A stretch of DNA of 64,000 bases from Flavobacterium sp. 9R (GCF_902506345.1 NZ_LR733413.1:1097456-1161455); one strand, 5' to 3'. Counted from the first letter of the stretch, positions 34,238 to 43,011 are shown. Notes: a model not told the origin generated them from the letters alone. Translations and numbers: made by a program.

Positions 34238-34753
34238 ATGAATTCAAATCAGTTACCAGTTAATGAGTATTCAAAATTTCAAGCTACTTATATCAATGCA
34301 GCTATGAATGTAGAATTAATCGATGAATTAGAAATTTCATTACACGATTTCATTCGATTTGTCCAAAATATCCCTATGGATAAATTTGATTATCGTTATG
34401 CAGAAGGTAAGTGGACGATAAAAGAAATAATTCAGCATATCATTGATTCTGAAAGAGTTTTCAGTTATCGCGCTTTGCGAATTTCTAGAAATGACAAAAC
34501 ACCTTTGCCAGGTTTTGACGAAAATAATTATGTAGATAATACCAATGCTAACAAAAGAGGTTTGCAGGAATTACTTACCGAATTATCAGCTGTTCGTCAT
34601 GCTACTTTGTTGTTGTTCAAAAGTTTTTCTGATGAACAATTGGCTAGGATAGGTATAGCTTCCGAAAATGAAATTTCGGTTCGAGCCATTGGTTTTATTA
34701 TTATCGGACATCAAAAGCACCATCAAAAAGTGTTCGAAGAGCGATATTTATAA
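34238..34753 (+). CDS. DinB/YfiT-family four-helix-bundle protein
   Basis: A 171-residue DinB_2-type protein. Metal-ligand histidines are visible in EIIQHIIDSE and in GHQKHHQKV near the C-terminus, the three-His pattern of the DinB superfamily. Members include bacillithiol and other thiol S-transferases and damage-inducible proteins, and the activity here is unknown. It is probably co-transcribed with ppc. Its last six bases overlap the 3' end of the convergent glycosylase gene. Confidence 0.9.
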   Translation: MNSNQLPVNEYSKFQATYINAAMNVELIDELEISLHDFIRFVQNIPMDKFDYRYAEGKWTIKEIIQHIIDSERVFSYRALRISRNDKTPLPGFDENNYVDNTNANKRGLQELLTELSAVRHATLLLFKSFSDEQLARIGIASENEISVRAIGFIIIGHQKHHQKVFEERYL

Positions 34754-35236
34754 ATGGCTCAAAATCAAAGACCACTCGTTTAATTTTTTTTCGAATGTCA
34801 TTGTGTTTGCGGGACTTGTAGAAGGCATTACATAATACGTAATGCCTTTTATTTGTCCATATTTTTTATAGAAAAACTGATAAGCTGTTTTTCCATTGAA
34901 TAGAAGTGTTGTAATTTTTGGATGTTCGTTTAAAAAAGTATCAAAATCATTTATTTCTTGATTTTTGATAGCAATGTCTAAACTTCCTTTTCGCTCGCAA
35001 TTTCGAACCACATCCCAGAGTCCAATTCGATTTTGAAGTAAAAAATCTACTTTGTTTTTATAACAATCGGGTACGACCGCATTATTGAATATTGTACAAA
35101 TGATTTTCCAAAATTGATTATGTTTGTTTCCGTAATATTCAACTTTTTCTAACGATTTTATCCCAGGAATAGAACCTAAAATTAGGATTTCAGTTGTAGC
35201 ATCTACAATTGGAGCAAAGGAAGCAATTGTTGTCAT
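34748..35236 (-). CDS. Uracil-DNA/deoxyinosine glycosylase family protein
   Basis: A 162-residue protein of the uracil-DNA glycosylase superfamily, closest to the family 6 hypoxanthine/deoxyinosine glycosylases. The N-terminal GSIPGIKS is a motif 1 variant, and the MPSTSPAN segment matches motif 2. It would remove deaminated bases and start base excision repair. Its ATG overlaps the recQ stop as ATGA, so it is translationally coupled to recQ. The neighbouring helicase supports a repair role. Confidence 0.88.
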   Translation of the reverse strand: MTTIASFAPIVDATTEILILGSIPGIKSLEKVEYYGNKHNQFWKIICTIFNNAVVPDCYKNKVDFLLQNRIGLWDVVRNCERKGSLDIAIKNQEINDFDTFLNEHPKITTLLFNGKTAYQFFYKKYGQIKGITYYVMPSTSPANTMTFEKKLNEWSLILSHL

Positions 35237-37338
35237 TCTTGATTTTCTTTTTCAATAATGGCAAGTGCTAATCTTATTTTGTCATAAGGAACTTGTTCTT
35301 CAAAATAGTCAAAATATGGCTTTAAAGCATTTGGTGATTCAAGTTTGGTTTTAGCTTCTTTAATGTTGCTAATTTCTTCAGTGCTGATGTAACTTTCAAT
35401 ATCAATTGGATGTCCATCGAGATAAAGTTTTGCTAAATGTGACGCAATAGTGCTAACACCTAAGTTTCTTTTAGTTGCAATCATATCCACACTTAAACCA
35501 GACTGAAACAATGCTAATGTTTCTTTGTATGTAGTAGATTCTTTTTTGGTTTTTGTTGTTTTATTTTTTTGGAACTCAATAATTGTCTTTATAAAGATAT
35601 CTCCATATTTTTCCAATTTTGCTTTTCCGACTCCATCTATTGCTAAAAATTCTGAATCACTCATGGGTCGTTGATTTTCTAATTGTCTTAGCGTTGCATC
35701 GTTAAAAATTACGTAAGCAGGAACTTCTTCTTCTTTAGCCAGTTCAGAACGTAGTTTTCTTAAAATTTCAAATAAAGAATTGGTTGCTGTTTTCGGACTA
35801 CGTTCCTTAGTCTCTGTTTTAGTTTTTTCAATTTTTTGTACAGTGGTTAGTTGTACCTTTTCTCCTTCGAATAATACTTTTTTTGCCAAAGGAGTTAATT
35901 TGATTTTGTTTTGTTGGTGAAAAGCAATTTCGCAAAAACCAAGATTTATCAATTGGATAATGTATTGATTCCAATCGTACCAAGAAATATCAATTCCAAT
36001 TCCATATGTTTTTAAAAACTGATACTCTTTGTCATAAATAGAAGTATTTTTTGAGCCTCGCAAAAAGTCAACAATTACCGCTAGTGGTTCTGATTCTTTC
36101 AATCTTGCTATAGCAGACAAGGCTTTTTGAGCAATAATGGTTCCATTAAAAAAAGCGGGAGGATTTTTGCAAATATCACAGTTTCCACAATTTTCAGAAA
36201 CCAATTCACCAAAATAAGAGAGCAAAATTTTTCTTCTACAACTTAAAGCATCTGCATATTGTTTCATTCGCTCCAATTTAGCCAATTGTACTTCGGCATT
36301 TGAACCTTCAGAAGCAAATTTTTGCAACTGAATCATATCACCATAGCTTTCAAACAAAATCGTTTCTGAAGGTAAACCATCTCTTCCGGCACGACCAATT
36401 TCTTGGTAATATCCTTCAATATTTTTGGGTAGGTTGTAGTGAATAACCCAGCGAACATTTGATTTGTCAATACCCATTCCAAAAGCGATGGTAGCACAGA
36501 CTACTTGACATTCATCATTAATAAAAGCATCTTGTACTGTTGAACGTGTACGATTATCCAACCCAGCGTGATATGCACTTACTTTAATTCCTGTTTTTTG
36601 AAGCTTTTCAGCAAGTTCTTCGGTAGTCTTTCTGCTTAAGCAATAAATAATTCCCGATTCATTTGGTTTTGTATCTATAAAATCAATGATTTGTTTGACG
36701 CGATCCAAAGCAGGTCTCACTTCTAGGCTTAAATTTTTCCTATCAAAAGAAGCCACAAAAGTTTTAGGATTAACCAAATTCAATTGATCTGAAATGTCAG
36801 TTCTAGTAGCTTTGTCGGCTGTGGCAGTCAAGGCTAAAATTGGAGTAGAGGGGAAGCGGTTTTTTAAATACCCTAAATTCGTGTAAGCTGGTCTGAAATC
36901 ATGACCCCAAGCCGAAATACAATGCGCTTCGTCAATTGCAATAAGACTGATTGTGAGTTTATTGAATGCATTGTCTAAATAGGAAAGGCTTTCAGGAGCT
37001 ATATAAACGAGTTTAAATTCGTTATTCTGTAAAGCATCGATATAAAATTGTTGTTCATCTGAAGATTGGCTACTATTTATAAAACATGCTTTGATTCCGT
37101 TTGCTTTTAAGCTATCTACTTGATCTTTCATTAAAGCGATTAACGGAGAAATAACAATGGTAGTTCCCGGTAAAACAAGTGCTGGTAGCTGAAAACAAAT
37201 AGATTTTCCTCCACCAGTAGGCATAATCGCAAGTGTGTCTTGTCCAGATAAAATACAATTGATAATTTCTTCTTGGTTGGGTCTAAACTTTTCAAACCCA
37301 AAATTCTCTTTGAGAGTGGCGTGTAAATTAATTGTCAT
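35233..37338 (-). CDS. recQ: ATP-dependent DNA helicase RecQ
   Basis: A 701-residue RecQ helicase. Walker A TGGGKS is at residues 41-46 and the DEAH box at 136-139. The zinc-binding cysteines are in ALSCRRK and ENCGNCDIC (about 365-390), followed by a winged-helix RQC domain and an HRDC domain (about 525-590, IFNDATLRQL). The C-terminus adds a helix-turn-helix module (SGLSVDMIATKRNLGVSTIA), the RQC-associated HTH_40 type. It unwinds DNA 3'-5' in recombination repair. The glycosylase gene is coupled downstream. Confidence 0.95.
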   Translation of the reverse strand: MTINLHATLKENFGFEKFRPNQEEIINCILSGQDTLAIMPTGGGKSICFQLPALVLPGTTIVISPLIALMKDQVDSLKANGIKACFINSSQSSDEQQFYIDALQNNEFKLVYIAPESLSYLDNAFNKLTISLIAIDEAHCISAWGHDFRPAYTNLGYLKNRFPSTPILALTATADKATRTDISDQLNLVNPKTFVASFDRKNLSLEVRPALDRVKQIIDFIDTKPNESGIIYCLSRKTTEELAEKLQKTGIKVSAYHAGLDNRTRSTVQDAFINDECQVVCATIAFGMGIDKSNVRWVIHYNLPKNIEGYYQEIGRAGRDGLPSETILFESYGDMIQLQKFASEGSNAEVQLAKLERMKQYADALSCRRKILLSYFGELVSENCGNCDICKNPPAFFNGTIIAQKALSAIARLKESEPLAVIVDFLRGSKNTSIYDKEYQFLKTYGIGIDISWYDWNQYIIQLINLGFCEIAFHQQNKIKLTPLAKKVLFEGEKVQLTTVQKIEKTKTETKERSPKTATNSLFEILRKLRSELAKEEEVPAYVIFNDATLRQLENQRPMSDSEFLAIDGVGKAKLEKYGDIFIKTIIEFQKNKTTKTKKESTTYKETLALFQSGLSVDMIATKRNLGVSTIASHLAKLYLDGHPIDIESYISTEEISNIKEAKTKLESPNALKPYFDYFEEQVPYDKIRLALAIIEKENQE

Positions 37339-37373
37339 TTTGGCTTATATTTATATTTGAAGTATAAATGTAT

Positions 37374-37404
37374 AAAAAAAGGAGCTCTTGTTATGAGCTC
37401 CTTT
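37374..37404 (-). terminator. Terminator after the acidic protein gene
   Basis: GGAGCTC (37381-37387) pairs with GAGCTCC (37395-37401), and the A run at 37374-37380 reads as a T run on the minus strand. Confidence 0.85.
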
Positions 37405-37421
37405 GTATTTTTTGGAGAAAT

Positions 37422-37817
37422 CTAATCTTCGTCATCCTCATCGTCCTCGTCAGCAACATCAGTGTCACCATCTTCATCGTCCTCAGGATCTAAGTCTGGT
37501 TTGTCTAAATTATCATCTTCATCGTCATCATCAGAAACAGCATCGTCATCATCTAATTCTAAACCACTAATTGGAGTAACAACTGCATCGATATCTTCGT
37601 CGTCATCAAAGTTTTCTATACGATCTGCAAGTTTAGTGCTTACCTTAACAAGGTAAATAGTGTCTTCTGTTCGTACTTCAACTGCTTCAACTAATTCATT
37701 TTTAGCATTTCTGAAACGAATTACATCCGAATCATCATACCCGTCAGGAAATTTCTCAACTAAAAGATTTAAAATTTCGTTAGTTAGCTTGGCGTAATCA
37801 ACAATTACTCTTTTCAT
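37422..37817 (-). CDS. Conserved protein with long acidic tail
   Basis: A 131-residue protein in two parts. The first 70 residues form a compact alpha/beta region (VIVDYAKLTNEILNLLVEKFPDGYDDSDVIRF). The remaining 60 are almost entirely Asp and Glu with few other residues and are probably disordered. Homologues in Flavobacteriia are sometimes labelled DNA primase, which I think is a propagated error since no primase motif is visible. The acidic tail could bind basic proteins or metal ions, but the function is unknown. It follows the DHS-like gene by 8 bases and is probably its co-transcript. Confidence 0.82.
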   Translation of the reverse strand: MKRVIVDYAKLTNEILNLLVEKFPDGYDDSDVIRFRNAKNELVEAVEVRTEDTIYLVKVSTKLADRIENFDDDEDIDAVVTPISGLELDDDDAVSDDDDEDDNLDKPDLDPEDDEDGDTDVADEDDEDDED

Positions 37818-37825
37818 AAAATATT

Positions 37826-38797
37826 CTATAAATCTAACAAATAAGCAAAAATTAATGGTGCTACAATAGTAGCATCCGACTCAATTATAAATTTTGGAGT
37901 GTTTATATCTAATTTACCCCAAGTGATTTTTTCATTAGGTACAGCACCAGAATAGGAACCATAACTTGTTGTTGAGTCAGAAATTTGACAGAAATAACTC
38001 CAAAATGGCACATCGTGCATTTCCATATCTTGGTACAACATTGGTACTACACAGATTGGGAAATCTCCTGCGATTCCACCTCCGATTTGGAAAAATCCAA
38101 TTCCGTTAGACGAATTTTTAGAATACCAATCAGCTAAGAAAGTCATGTACTCAATACCAGACTTCATAGTTGAGGCTTTCAATTCTCCTTTTATTACGTA
38201 AGAAGCAAAAATATTACCCATAGTACTATCTTCCCATCCTGGCACAATAATAGGTAAATTTTTCTCAGCAGCAGCATACATCCAGCTGTCTTTTAAGTCA
38301 ATTTCGTAATATTCTTCCAAGACTCCAGAAAGCAACATTTTATACATGAACTCATGAGGAAAATAGCGTTCTCCTTTGTCGTCAGCATCTTTCCAAATTT
38401 TGTAGATGTGCTTTTGTAAACGACGAAATGCTTCATGCTCGGGAATACAAGTGTCAGTCACACGATTTAATCCTCTCTCTAGCAAATCCCACTCATCTTG
38501 TGGAGTTAAATCGCGATAGTGAGGAACTCTTTCGTAATGTGAGTGAGCTACTAAGTTCATTATATCTTCTTCAAGATTTGCTCCTGTACAAGAAATAATT
38601 TGAACTTTATCTTGGCGAATAATTTCGGCAAATATTTTTCCTATTTCGGCGGTACTCATTGCACCCGCCATACTTACCAACATTTTGGCTCCATTGGCTA
38701 ATTGCTGCTCATAAGCTTTTGCAGCATCAACTAAGGATGCAGAGTTGAAATGCAAATAATGCTTTTCAATAAACTGACTGATAGGTCCTTTACTCAT
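37826..38797 (-). CDS. Deoxyhypusine-synthase-like protein (possible homospermidine synthase)
   Basis: A 323-residue NAD-dependent enzyme of the DHS family. The active-site lysine is kept as K295 in NEKITWGKL, aligning with the EAVSWGK motif of DHS, and the NAD-binding VSMAGAMSTAEI and CTGANLEEDI blocks are present. Bacteria have no eIF5A, and bacterial DHS homologues are thought to act on polyamines. Flavobacterium contains sym-homospermidine as a major polyamine, so I infer a role in making it from putrescine. Arginine decarboxylase lies directly upstream in the same orientation. The ATG at 38797 is preferred over the TTG two codons earlier. Confidence 0.88.
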   Translation of the reverse strand: MSKGPISQFIEKHYLHFNSASLVDAAKAYEQQLANGAKMLVSMAGAMSTAEIGKIFAEIIRQDKVQIISCTGANLEEDIMNLVAHSHYERVPHYRDLTPQDEWDLLERGLNRVTDTCIPEHEAFRRLQKHIYKIWKDADDKGERYFPHEFMYKMLLSGVLEEYYEIDLKDSWMYAAAEKNLPIIVPGWEDSTMGNIFASYVIKGELKASTMKSGIEYMTFLADWYSKNSSNGIGFFQIGGGIAGDFPICVVPMLYQDMEMHDVPFWSYFCQISDSTTSYGSYSGAVPNEKITWGKLDINTPKFIIESDATIVAPLIFAYLLDL

Positions 38798-38816
38798 TTT
38801 CAAATAGTTAGAGTGT

Positions 38817-38824
38817 CAAAAATA
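38817..38824 (-). promoter_or_regulatory. -7 promoter element for the DHS-like gene
   Basis: The minus strand reads TATTTTTG, 20 bases before the ATG at 38797. It overlaps the left arm of the inverted repeat at 38821-38851. Confidence 0.4.
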
Positions 38825-38851
38825 GTAAAATTGATTTATATTTTTACTATT
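38821..38851. repeat. 10-bp perfect inverted repeat between polyamine genes
   Basis: AATAGTAAAA (38821-38830) and TTTTACTATT (38842-38851) are exact reverse complements around an 11-base loop. The repeat sits between the arginine decarboxylase stop and the DHS-like start and overlaps a -7 element. It could be a weak terminator, an attenuator or an operator. Confidence 0.5.
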
Positions 38852-38880
38852 TATAAGTTTGACATTAATTAAAATTATGT

Positions 38881-40281
38881 TTATTTTTTTCCGTATCCTA
38901 AAATTTTTAATACATCTTCAGAAGTTTGCTGTTCTGAAAAAACTTCTGTAGCTAAAATACCATTTTCGTCTCTATCTATCAGAATATGTTTAGGTTGCGG
39001 AATTAGGCAGTGATGCAAACCTCCATAACCACCGATGGTTTCTTGATAAGCTCCTGTATTAAAGAAACCAATATAAAGTGGTTTTTCTTTATTGTATTTT
39101 GGCAAATAAATGGCGTTCATATTTTGCTCAGAGTTGTAATAGTCATCACTATCACAAGTCATTCCTCCGAGTAAAACTCTTTCGTAAGTATCATTCCAAC
39201 GGTTGATGGCTAACATAATAAAACGCTTATTAATCGCCCAAGTATCTGGTAAAGTTGTGATAAATGAAGAGTCAATCATGTTCCATTTTTCTCTATCATT
39301 TTGTTGCTTCTGATACAATACTTGATAAATGGCACCTCCACTTTCTCCTACAGTAAAGGAACCAAACTCTGTGAAAATATTTGGCACATCTACTTCGGCT
39401 TCTTCGCAAGCAATTTTAATCTGATTGATAATTTCATCAATCATATACTGATAATCGTATTCGAAAGTCAGTGAATTTTTGATTGGGAAACCACCGCCAA
39501 TGTTCAATCCATCTAAAGTTGGGCATTCTTTTTTAAGAGCTACATATACTTTAATACACTTTACTAGTTCATTCCAGTAATAAGCATTATCGTTAATCCC
39601 AGTATTAATAAAAAAGTGCAACATTTTGAGTTCCAATTTTTTATTCTCTTTGATTTCTTTCTTGTAGAAAGGAACTATGTTTTTATAACCAATTCCTAAT
39701 CTAGAGGTATAGAATTCAAATTTAGGCTCTTCCTCGGCTGCAATACGAATTCCTATTTTGAACTTGTTTTTTATTTGCGATTGCAACAAATCCAATTCTT
39801 CGAAATTATCGATAATTGGAATGGTATTTTTATGACCATTATTAATCAATCGAGCAATGTTTTCAACGTATTGGTCTCTTTTGAAACCATTACAAATTAC
39901 GTAAGTACTTTTGTTGATTTTTCCATTTTCTAGCAAATTTTCAACAATATTAATATCAAATGCAGAAGATGTTTCTATGTGAATGTTGTTCTTAAAAGCT
40001 TCATTCATTATGTACTCAAAATGGGAACTTTTAGTGCAATAACAGTAATAGTATTTTGCCTCATATTTGTTTTTTTCCATCGATTTACGAAACCAACTTT
40101 TGGCTTTGTTTATGTTGTTGGAAATTTGAGGTAAATAGGTGAATTTTAATGGCGTGCCATATTTTTCTACTAATTTCATCAAATCAATATTGTGAAACTG
40201 TAGATTGTCCTTATTTAATTTAAATTCTTCCTGAGGGAAATAGTATGTTTGATTGATTAAGTCGGAATATTTTGTATTCAT
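38881..40281 (-). CDS. Arginine decarboxylase, PLP fold III
   Basis: A 466-residue decarboxylase of the ornithine/arginine decarboxylase fold-III group. The PLP lysine is K84 in YCTKSSH, the glycine-rich phosphate-binding loop is GLNIGGGFP, and the C-terminal TCDSDD motif supplies the catalytic Cys and Asp. It should convert arginine to agmatine. It is much shorter than E. coli SpeA (about 660 residues) and lacks its extra insertions, as usual for the flavobacterial form. The family assignment is firm, but substrate specificity (arginine versus a related diamino acid) is inferred. A DHS-like gene follows, and no agmatinase lies between or beside them. Confidence 0.88.
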   Translation of the reverse strand: MNTKYSDLINQTYYFPQEEFKLNKDNLQFHNIDLMKLVEKYGTPLKFTYLPQISNNINKAKSWFRKSMEKNKYEAKYYYCYCTKSSHFEYIMNEAFKNNIHIETSSAFDINIVENLLENGKINKSTYVICNGFKRDQYVENIARLINNGHKNTIPIIDNFEELDLLQSQIKNKFKIGIRIAAEEEPKFEFYTSRLGIGYKNIVPFYKKEIKENKKLELKMLHFFINTGINDNAYYWNELVKCIKVYVALKKECPTLDGLNIGGGFPIKNSLTFEYDYQYMIDEIINQIKIACEEAEVDVPNIFTEFGSFTVGESGGAIYQVLYQKQQNDREKWNMIDSSFITTLPDTWAINKRFIMLAINRWNDTYERVLLGGMTCDSDDYYNSEQNMNAIYLPKYNKEKPLYIGFFNTGAYQETIGGYGGLHHCLIPQPKHILIDRDENGILATEVFSEQQTSEDVLKILGYGKK

Positions 40282-40336
40282 TAGTTTTGAATATTTATAG
40301 AAATTAATTAAGCATTTAAACTAAATCAATTGCTGT

Positions 40337-40516
40337 TCAAACTCTAATGTTAGCGTACCTAATCTGTAGTTTTTCGTTTTCTGTTTTTATGTATTGAAAA
40401 GGATCAAAATTAAAGCAACCAATCATAGTATAAAAACGGTGGAAAGATTTAATTAAAAATCGTTCTTGTTTGTTTTTATCCCCTTTGTTGTTGCTATTTT
40501 TTTGATTTTTTTTCAT
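40337..40516 (-). CDS. Possible 59-residue small protein
   Basis: A frame from ATG at 40516 to 40337 gives a basic N-terminus (MKKNQKNSNNKGDKNKQERF) and a moderately hydrophobic C-terminal half. A TACATTTG -7 element ends only 5 bases upstream, so it would be almost leaderless. The residue composition is unconvincing, and the stretch may instead be a long 5' leader of the arginine decarboxylase gene. Confidence 0.25.
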   Translation of the reverse strand: MKKNQKNSNNKGDKNKQERFLIKSFHRFYTMIGCFNFDPFQYIKTENEKLQIRYANIRV

Positions 40517-40521
40517 CGATG

Positions 40522-40553
40522 CAAATGTAAAAAATAATATATACGCAATGCAA
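40522..40553 (-). promoter_or_regulatory. Promoter upstream of the arginine decarboxylase gene
   Basis: On the minus strand TTG (40553-40551) is followed after 21 bases by TACATTTG (40529-40522). Transcription from it would give the decarboxylase a leader of about 235 bases, or start a small frame at 40516. Confidence 0.6.
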
Positions 40554-40574
40554 TGCTTTTTATTAAAAAAAAGA

Positions 40575-41642
40575 TTAAGATTTGTAATCTTCGAAGGCTT
40601 CAAGAATCAATTCGTTTTCAACCAATTGATTTATTTTTATGGCTCCGATACCTTCAATTAAGGCGAATTGAATGGTTCCGTATTCATTTTTCTTGTCGTG
40701 AATCAATAATTCTAAGATTGGATCAAGATCATTTTCTTCAAAAACAATTTTATCGTAGATACTATTTATCGTTTGTTTTATTTGTTGGTATTCGGTTGTT
40801 GAAATTAGCCCTTTTTTCAATGAAATAAAACTTTCTAAAATCATTCCTATCGCGATAGCTTCACCGTGTAGTAAAGTCGTTTTGTCTTTGCTTTCAAGGA
40901 AATAACTTTCTATGGCGTGTCCCAAAGTATGACCGAAATTTAAAGCTTTTCGGATACCTTTTTCAGTAGGGTCTTGCATTACAATCTCGTTTTTGATAGC
41001 TACAGAACGATGAATAAGAACATCAAAATCAGCAAAATCAATCGAAGTTAGGTCTAAAAACTTTTCCCAATAGTCTTTGTCATAAATTAATCCGTGTTTT
41101 AGCATCTCGGCGAGACCTGAACGCATTTCGCTTTGAGAAAGCGTTTCAAGATAAGCAGTGTCGATTAACACCATTTTTGGTACATTAATTACTCCAATTT
41201 GATTTTTTAGATTACCTAAATCTACACCGTTTTTTCCGCCCACAGAAGCGTCTACCATAGATAAAAGCGTTGTTGGAACATGAATAAAGTCAACACCTCG
41301 CTTGAAAGTTGAAGCAACAAAACCGCCCAAATCAGTCACTACGCCACCACCAACATTAATTACTAACGATTTTCTATCAGCACCTAATTCGGTCAATACA
41401 TTCCAAATTTCAATACACGTTTCTATGTTTTTATTTATCTCTCCAGCTTCAAATTCAACGATTTCTATTGTCAAATCTGTTTCTAGATAAGGTAAAAACT
41501 TTGGCAAACAGCTATCGGTAGTATTGCTATCAACGATGATAAAAAGATTAGAATATTTGTTTTCTTTCAAAAAAAGATTCAAATGTTCATAAGCGTTTTC
41601 ATTAAAATAAATAGGGTAGTTGTTGGCTGTAATAGTTTGCAT
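40575..41642 (-). CDS. aroB: 3-dehydroquinate synthase
   Basis: A 355-residue NAD- and Zn-dependent enzyme of the shikimate pathway that converts DAHP to 3-dehydroquinate. It has the NAD-binding VINVGGGVVTDLGGFVASTFKRGV block, the substrate-binding VDASVGGKNGVD and ALNFGHTLGHAIE with Zn-ligand histidines. The ATG at 41642 is preferred to the TTG three codons earlier. It is divergent from proline dehydrogenase. The polyamine genes lie downstream but are probably transcribed from their own promoter at 40522-40553. Confidence 0.95.
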   Translation of the reverse strand: MQTITANNYPIYFNENAYEHLNLFLKENKYSNLFIIVDSNTTDSCLPKFLPYLETDLTIEIVEFEAGEINKNIETCIEIWNVLTELGADRKSLVINVGGGVVTDLGGFVASTFKRGVDFIHVPTTLLSMVDASVGGKNGVDLGNLKNQIGVINVPKMVLIDTAYLETLSQSEMRSGLAEMLKHGLIYDKDYWEKFLDLTSIDFADFDVLIHRSVAIKNEIVMQDPTEKGIRKALNFGHTLGHAIESYFLESKDKTTLLHGEAIAIGMILESFISLKKGLISTTEYQQIKQTINSIYDKIVFEENDLDPILELLIHDKKNEYGTIQFALIEGIGAIKINQLVENELILEAFEDYKS

Positions 41643-41707
41643 AATTTTCAAATTATTTGAGTAGCAAAATAAGGCAATTTTTAGTTAATAGAATTCAAAA
41701 CTCTAGC

Positions 41708-41715
41708 TATATTTG
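41708..41715 (+). promoter_or_regulatory. -7 promoter element for proline dehydrogenase
   Basis: TATATTTG matches TAnnTTTG, 19 bases before the ATG at 41735. Confidence 0.5.
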
Positions 41716-41734
41716 CATTAAAATTTAACAAATA

Positions 41735-42904
41735 ATGAAAAATATATTCAATAATACACAAGTTGCCTTTGCTTTAAAAAGTGATACAGAACTAGATAGA
41801 GCTTATTTTTTGTTTAAAATGATTGCTAGTGAACCCTTGGTTAGAATTGGTACAGCGGTTACAAATTTTGCTATTAAAGCTAATTTACCAGTAGAAAGCT
41901 TGATTAGAGCTACTGTTTTTGATCATTTTTGTGGAGGTGTTAATGAAAACGATTGTTTGACGGTTGTTGATAAAATGTATACCAAAGGAGTTTCTTCTGT
42001 TTTGGATTATTCTGTTGAAGGAAAAGAAGAAGAGGAGCAATTTGATGCTGCTTTAAAAATGACTTTAAAGACTATTGAATTTGCTAAGGAAAGACTTGCC
42101 ATTCCTTTTGCTGTGTTTAAACCTACTGGTTTAGGGCGATTGGCTTTGTATGAAAAATTAGGTGAGAAAAAGCCTTTGACAGATGAAGAAACTATAGAAT
42201 GGAATAAAGTTGTTGAACGATTTGATGCTGTTTGTAAAGAAGCTTACATTAAAGATGTCGCTTTACTTATTGATGCTGAAGAAAGCTGGATGCAAGATGT
42301 AGCAGATGATTTGGTTACCGATATGATGCGTAAATACAACAAAGAAAAAGCGATTATTTTCAATACATTACAAATGTACCGCTGGGATCGTTTGGATTAT
42401 TTGAAGAAAATACACGAAGAAGCTAAACGCGATCAGTTTTTTATTGGAATGAAATTAGTTCGTGGTGCTTATATGGAAAAAGAAAATCTTCGTGCTCAAG
42501 AAATGAATTATCCAACGCCTATTTGTGCGTCAAAAGAAGCATCTGATGAGAATTATGATGCGGCGGTGACCTATATGATGGAGCATTTAGATAGTATGTC
42601 GATTTTTGCAGGAACTCATAACGAATTGAGTACTTATAAATTGATGGAATTGATGGAGAAAAAGGGTATCAAAAGCAATGATAACCGAATCTGGTTTGGT
42701 CAATTGTATGGAATGAGCGATAACATCAGTTACAATCTTGCCGAAAACGGATTTAATGTTGCTAAATATTTACCTTTTGGTCCAGTTAAAGACGTGATGC
42801 CGTACTTAATTAGACGTGCAGAAGAAAATACATCTGTGGCTGGACAAACCAGTCGTGAATTGTCGATGATAAAAGCAGAGCGAAAAAGAAGAAAAGAAAA
42901 ATAA
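41735..42904 (+). CDS. Proline dehydrogenase
   Basis: A 389-residue FAD-linked proline dehydrogenase of the monofunctional type, oxidising proline to pyrroline-5-carboxylate at the inner membrane. The barrel core shows FKPTGLGR, LLIDAEESW, FNTLQMYRWD and KLVRGAYMEKE, with a C-terminal FGQLYGMSDNIS and YLPFGPVKDVMPYLIRRAEEN that contacts proline and FAD. No P5C dehydrogenase is fused or adjacent, unlike PutA. A consensus -7 element and a clear terminator show it is monocistronic. Confidence 0.93.
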   Translation: MKNIFNNTQVAFALKSDTELDRAYFLFKMIASEPLVRIGTAVTNFAIKANLPVESLIRATVFDHFCGGVNENDCLTVVDKMYTKGVSSVLDYSVEGKEEEEQFDAALKMTLKTIEFAKERLAIPFAVFKPTGLGRLALYEKLGEKKPLTDEETIEWNKVVERFDAVCKEAYIKDVALLIDAEESWMQDVADDLVTDMMRKYNKEKAIIFNTLQMYRWDRLDYLKKIHEEAKRDQFFIGMKLVRGAYMEKENLRAQEMNYPTPICASKEASDENYDAAVTYMMEHLDSMSIFAGTHNELSTYKLMELMEKKGIKSNDNRIWFGQLYGMSDNISYNLAENGFNVAKYLPFGPVKDVMPYLIRRAEENTSVAGQTSRELSMIKAERKRRKEK

Positions 42905-42919
42905 TTCATTCAAAACAAG

Positions 42920-42942
42920 AAGTGGTGCAAACCACTTTTTTT
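42920..42942 (+). terminator. Terminator of proline dehydrogenase
   Basis: AAGTGGT and ACCACTT form a 7-bp stem with a GCAA tetraloop, followed by a T run. Confidence 0.85.
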
Positions 42943-43003
42943 GTAGTTCGCATTGCAATGATGGTTATAATGGAGGCTAATTTTTTTTAAAAAGGAAATA
43001 TCT

Positions 43004-43011
43004 TATATTTG
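43004..43011 (+). promoter_or_regulatory. -7 promoter element, likely for fabG
   Basis: TATATTTG matches TAnnTTTG and would give fabG a leader of about 145 bases. I see no other gene in the leader. Confidence 0.4.

Noticed and set aside
37462..37656. A serine-rich frame opposite the acidic tail
   Set aside because: It is the mirror of GAT/GAC repeats on the other strand, which read as Ser codons. It is a composition artefact.
37422..37817. Label as DNA primase
   Set aside because: No TOPRIM, zinc or primase-fold motif is visible. The label used for similar proteins appears to be propagated.
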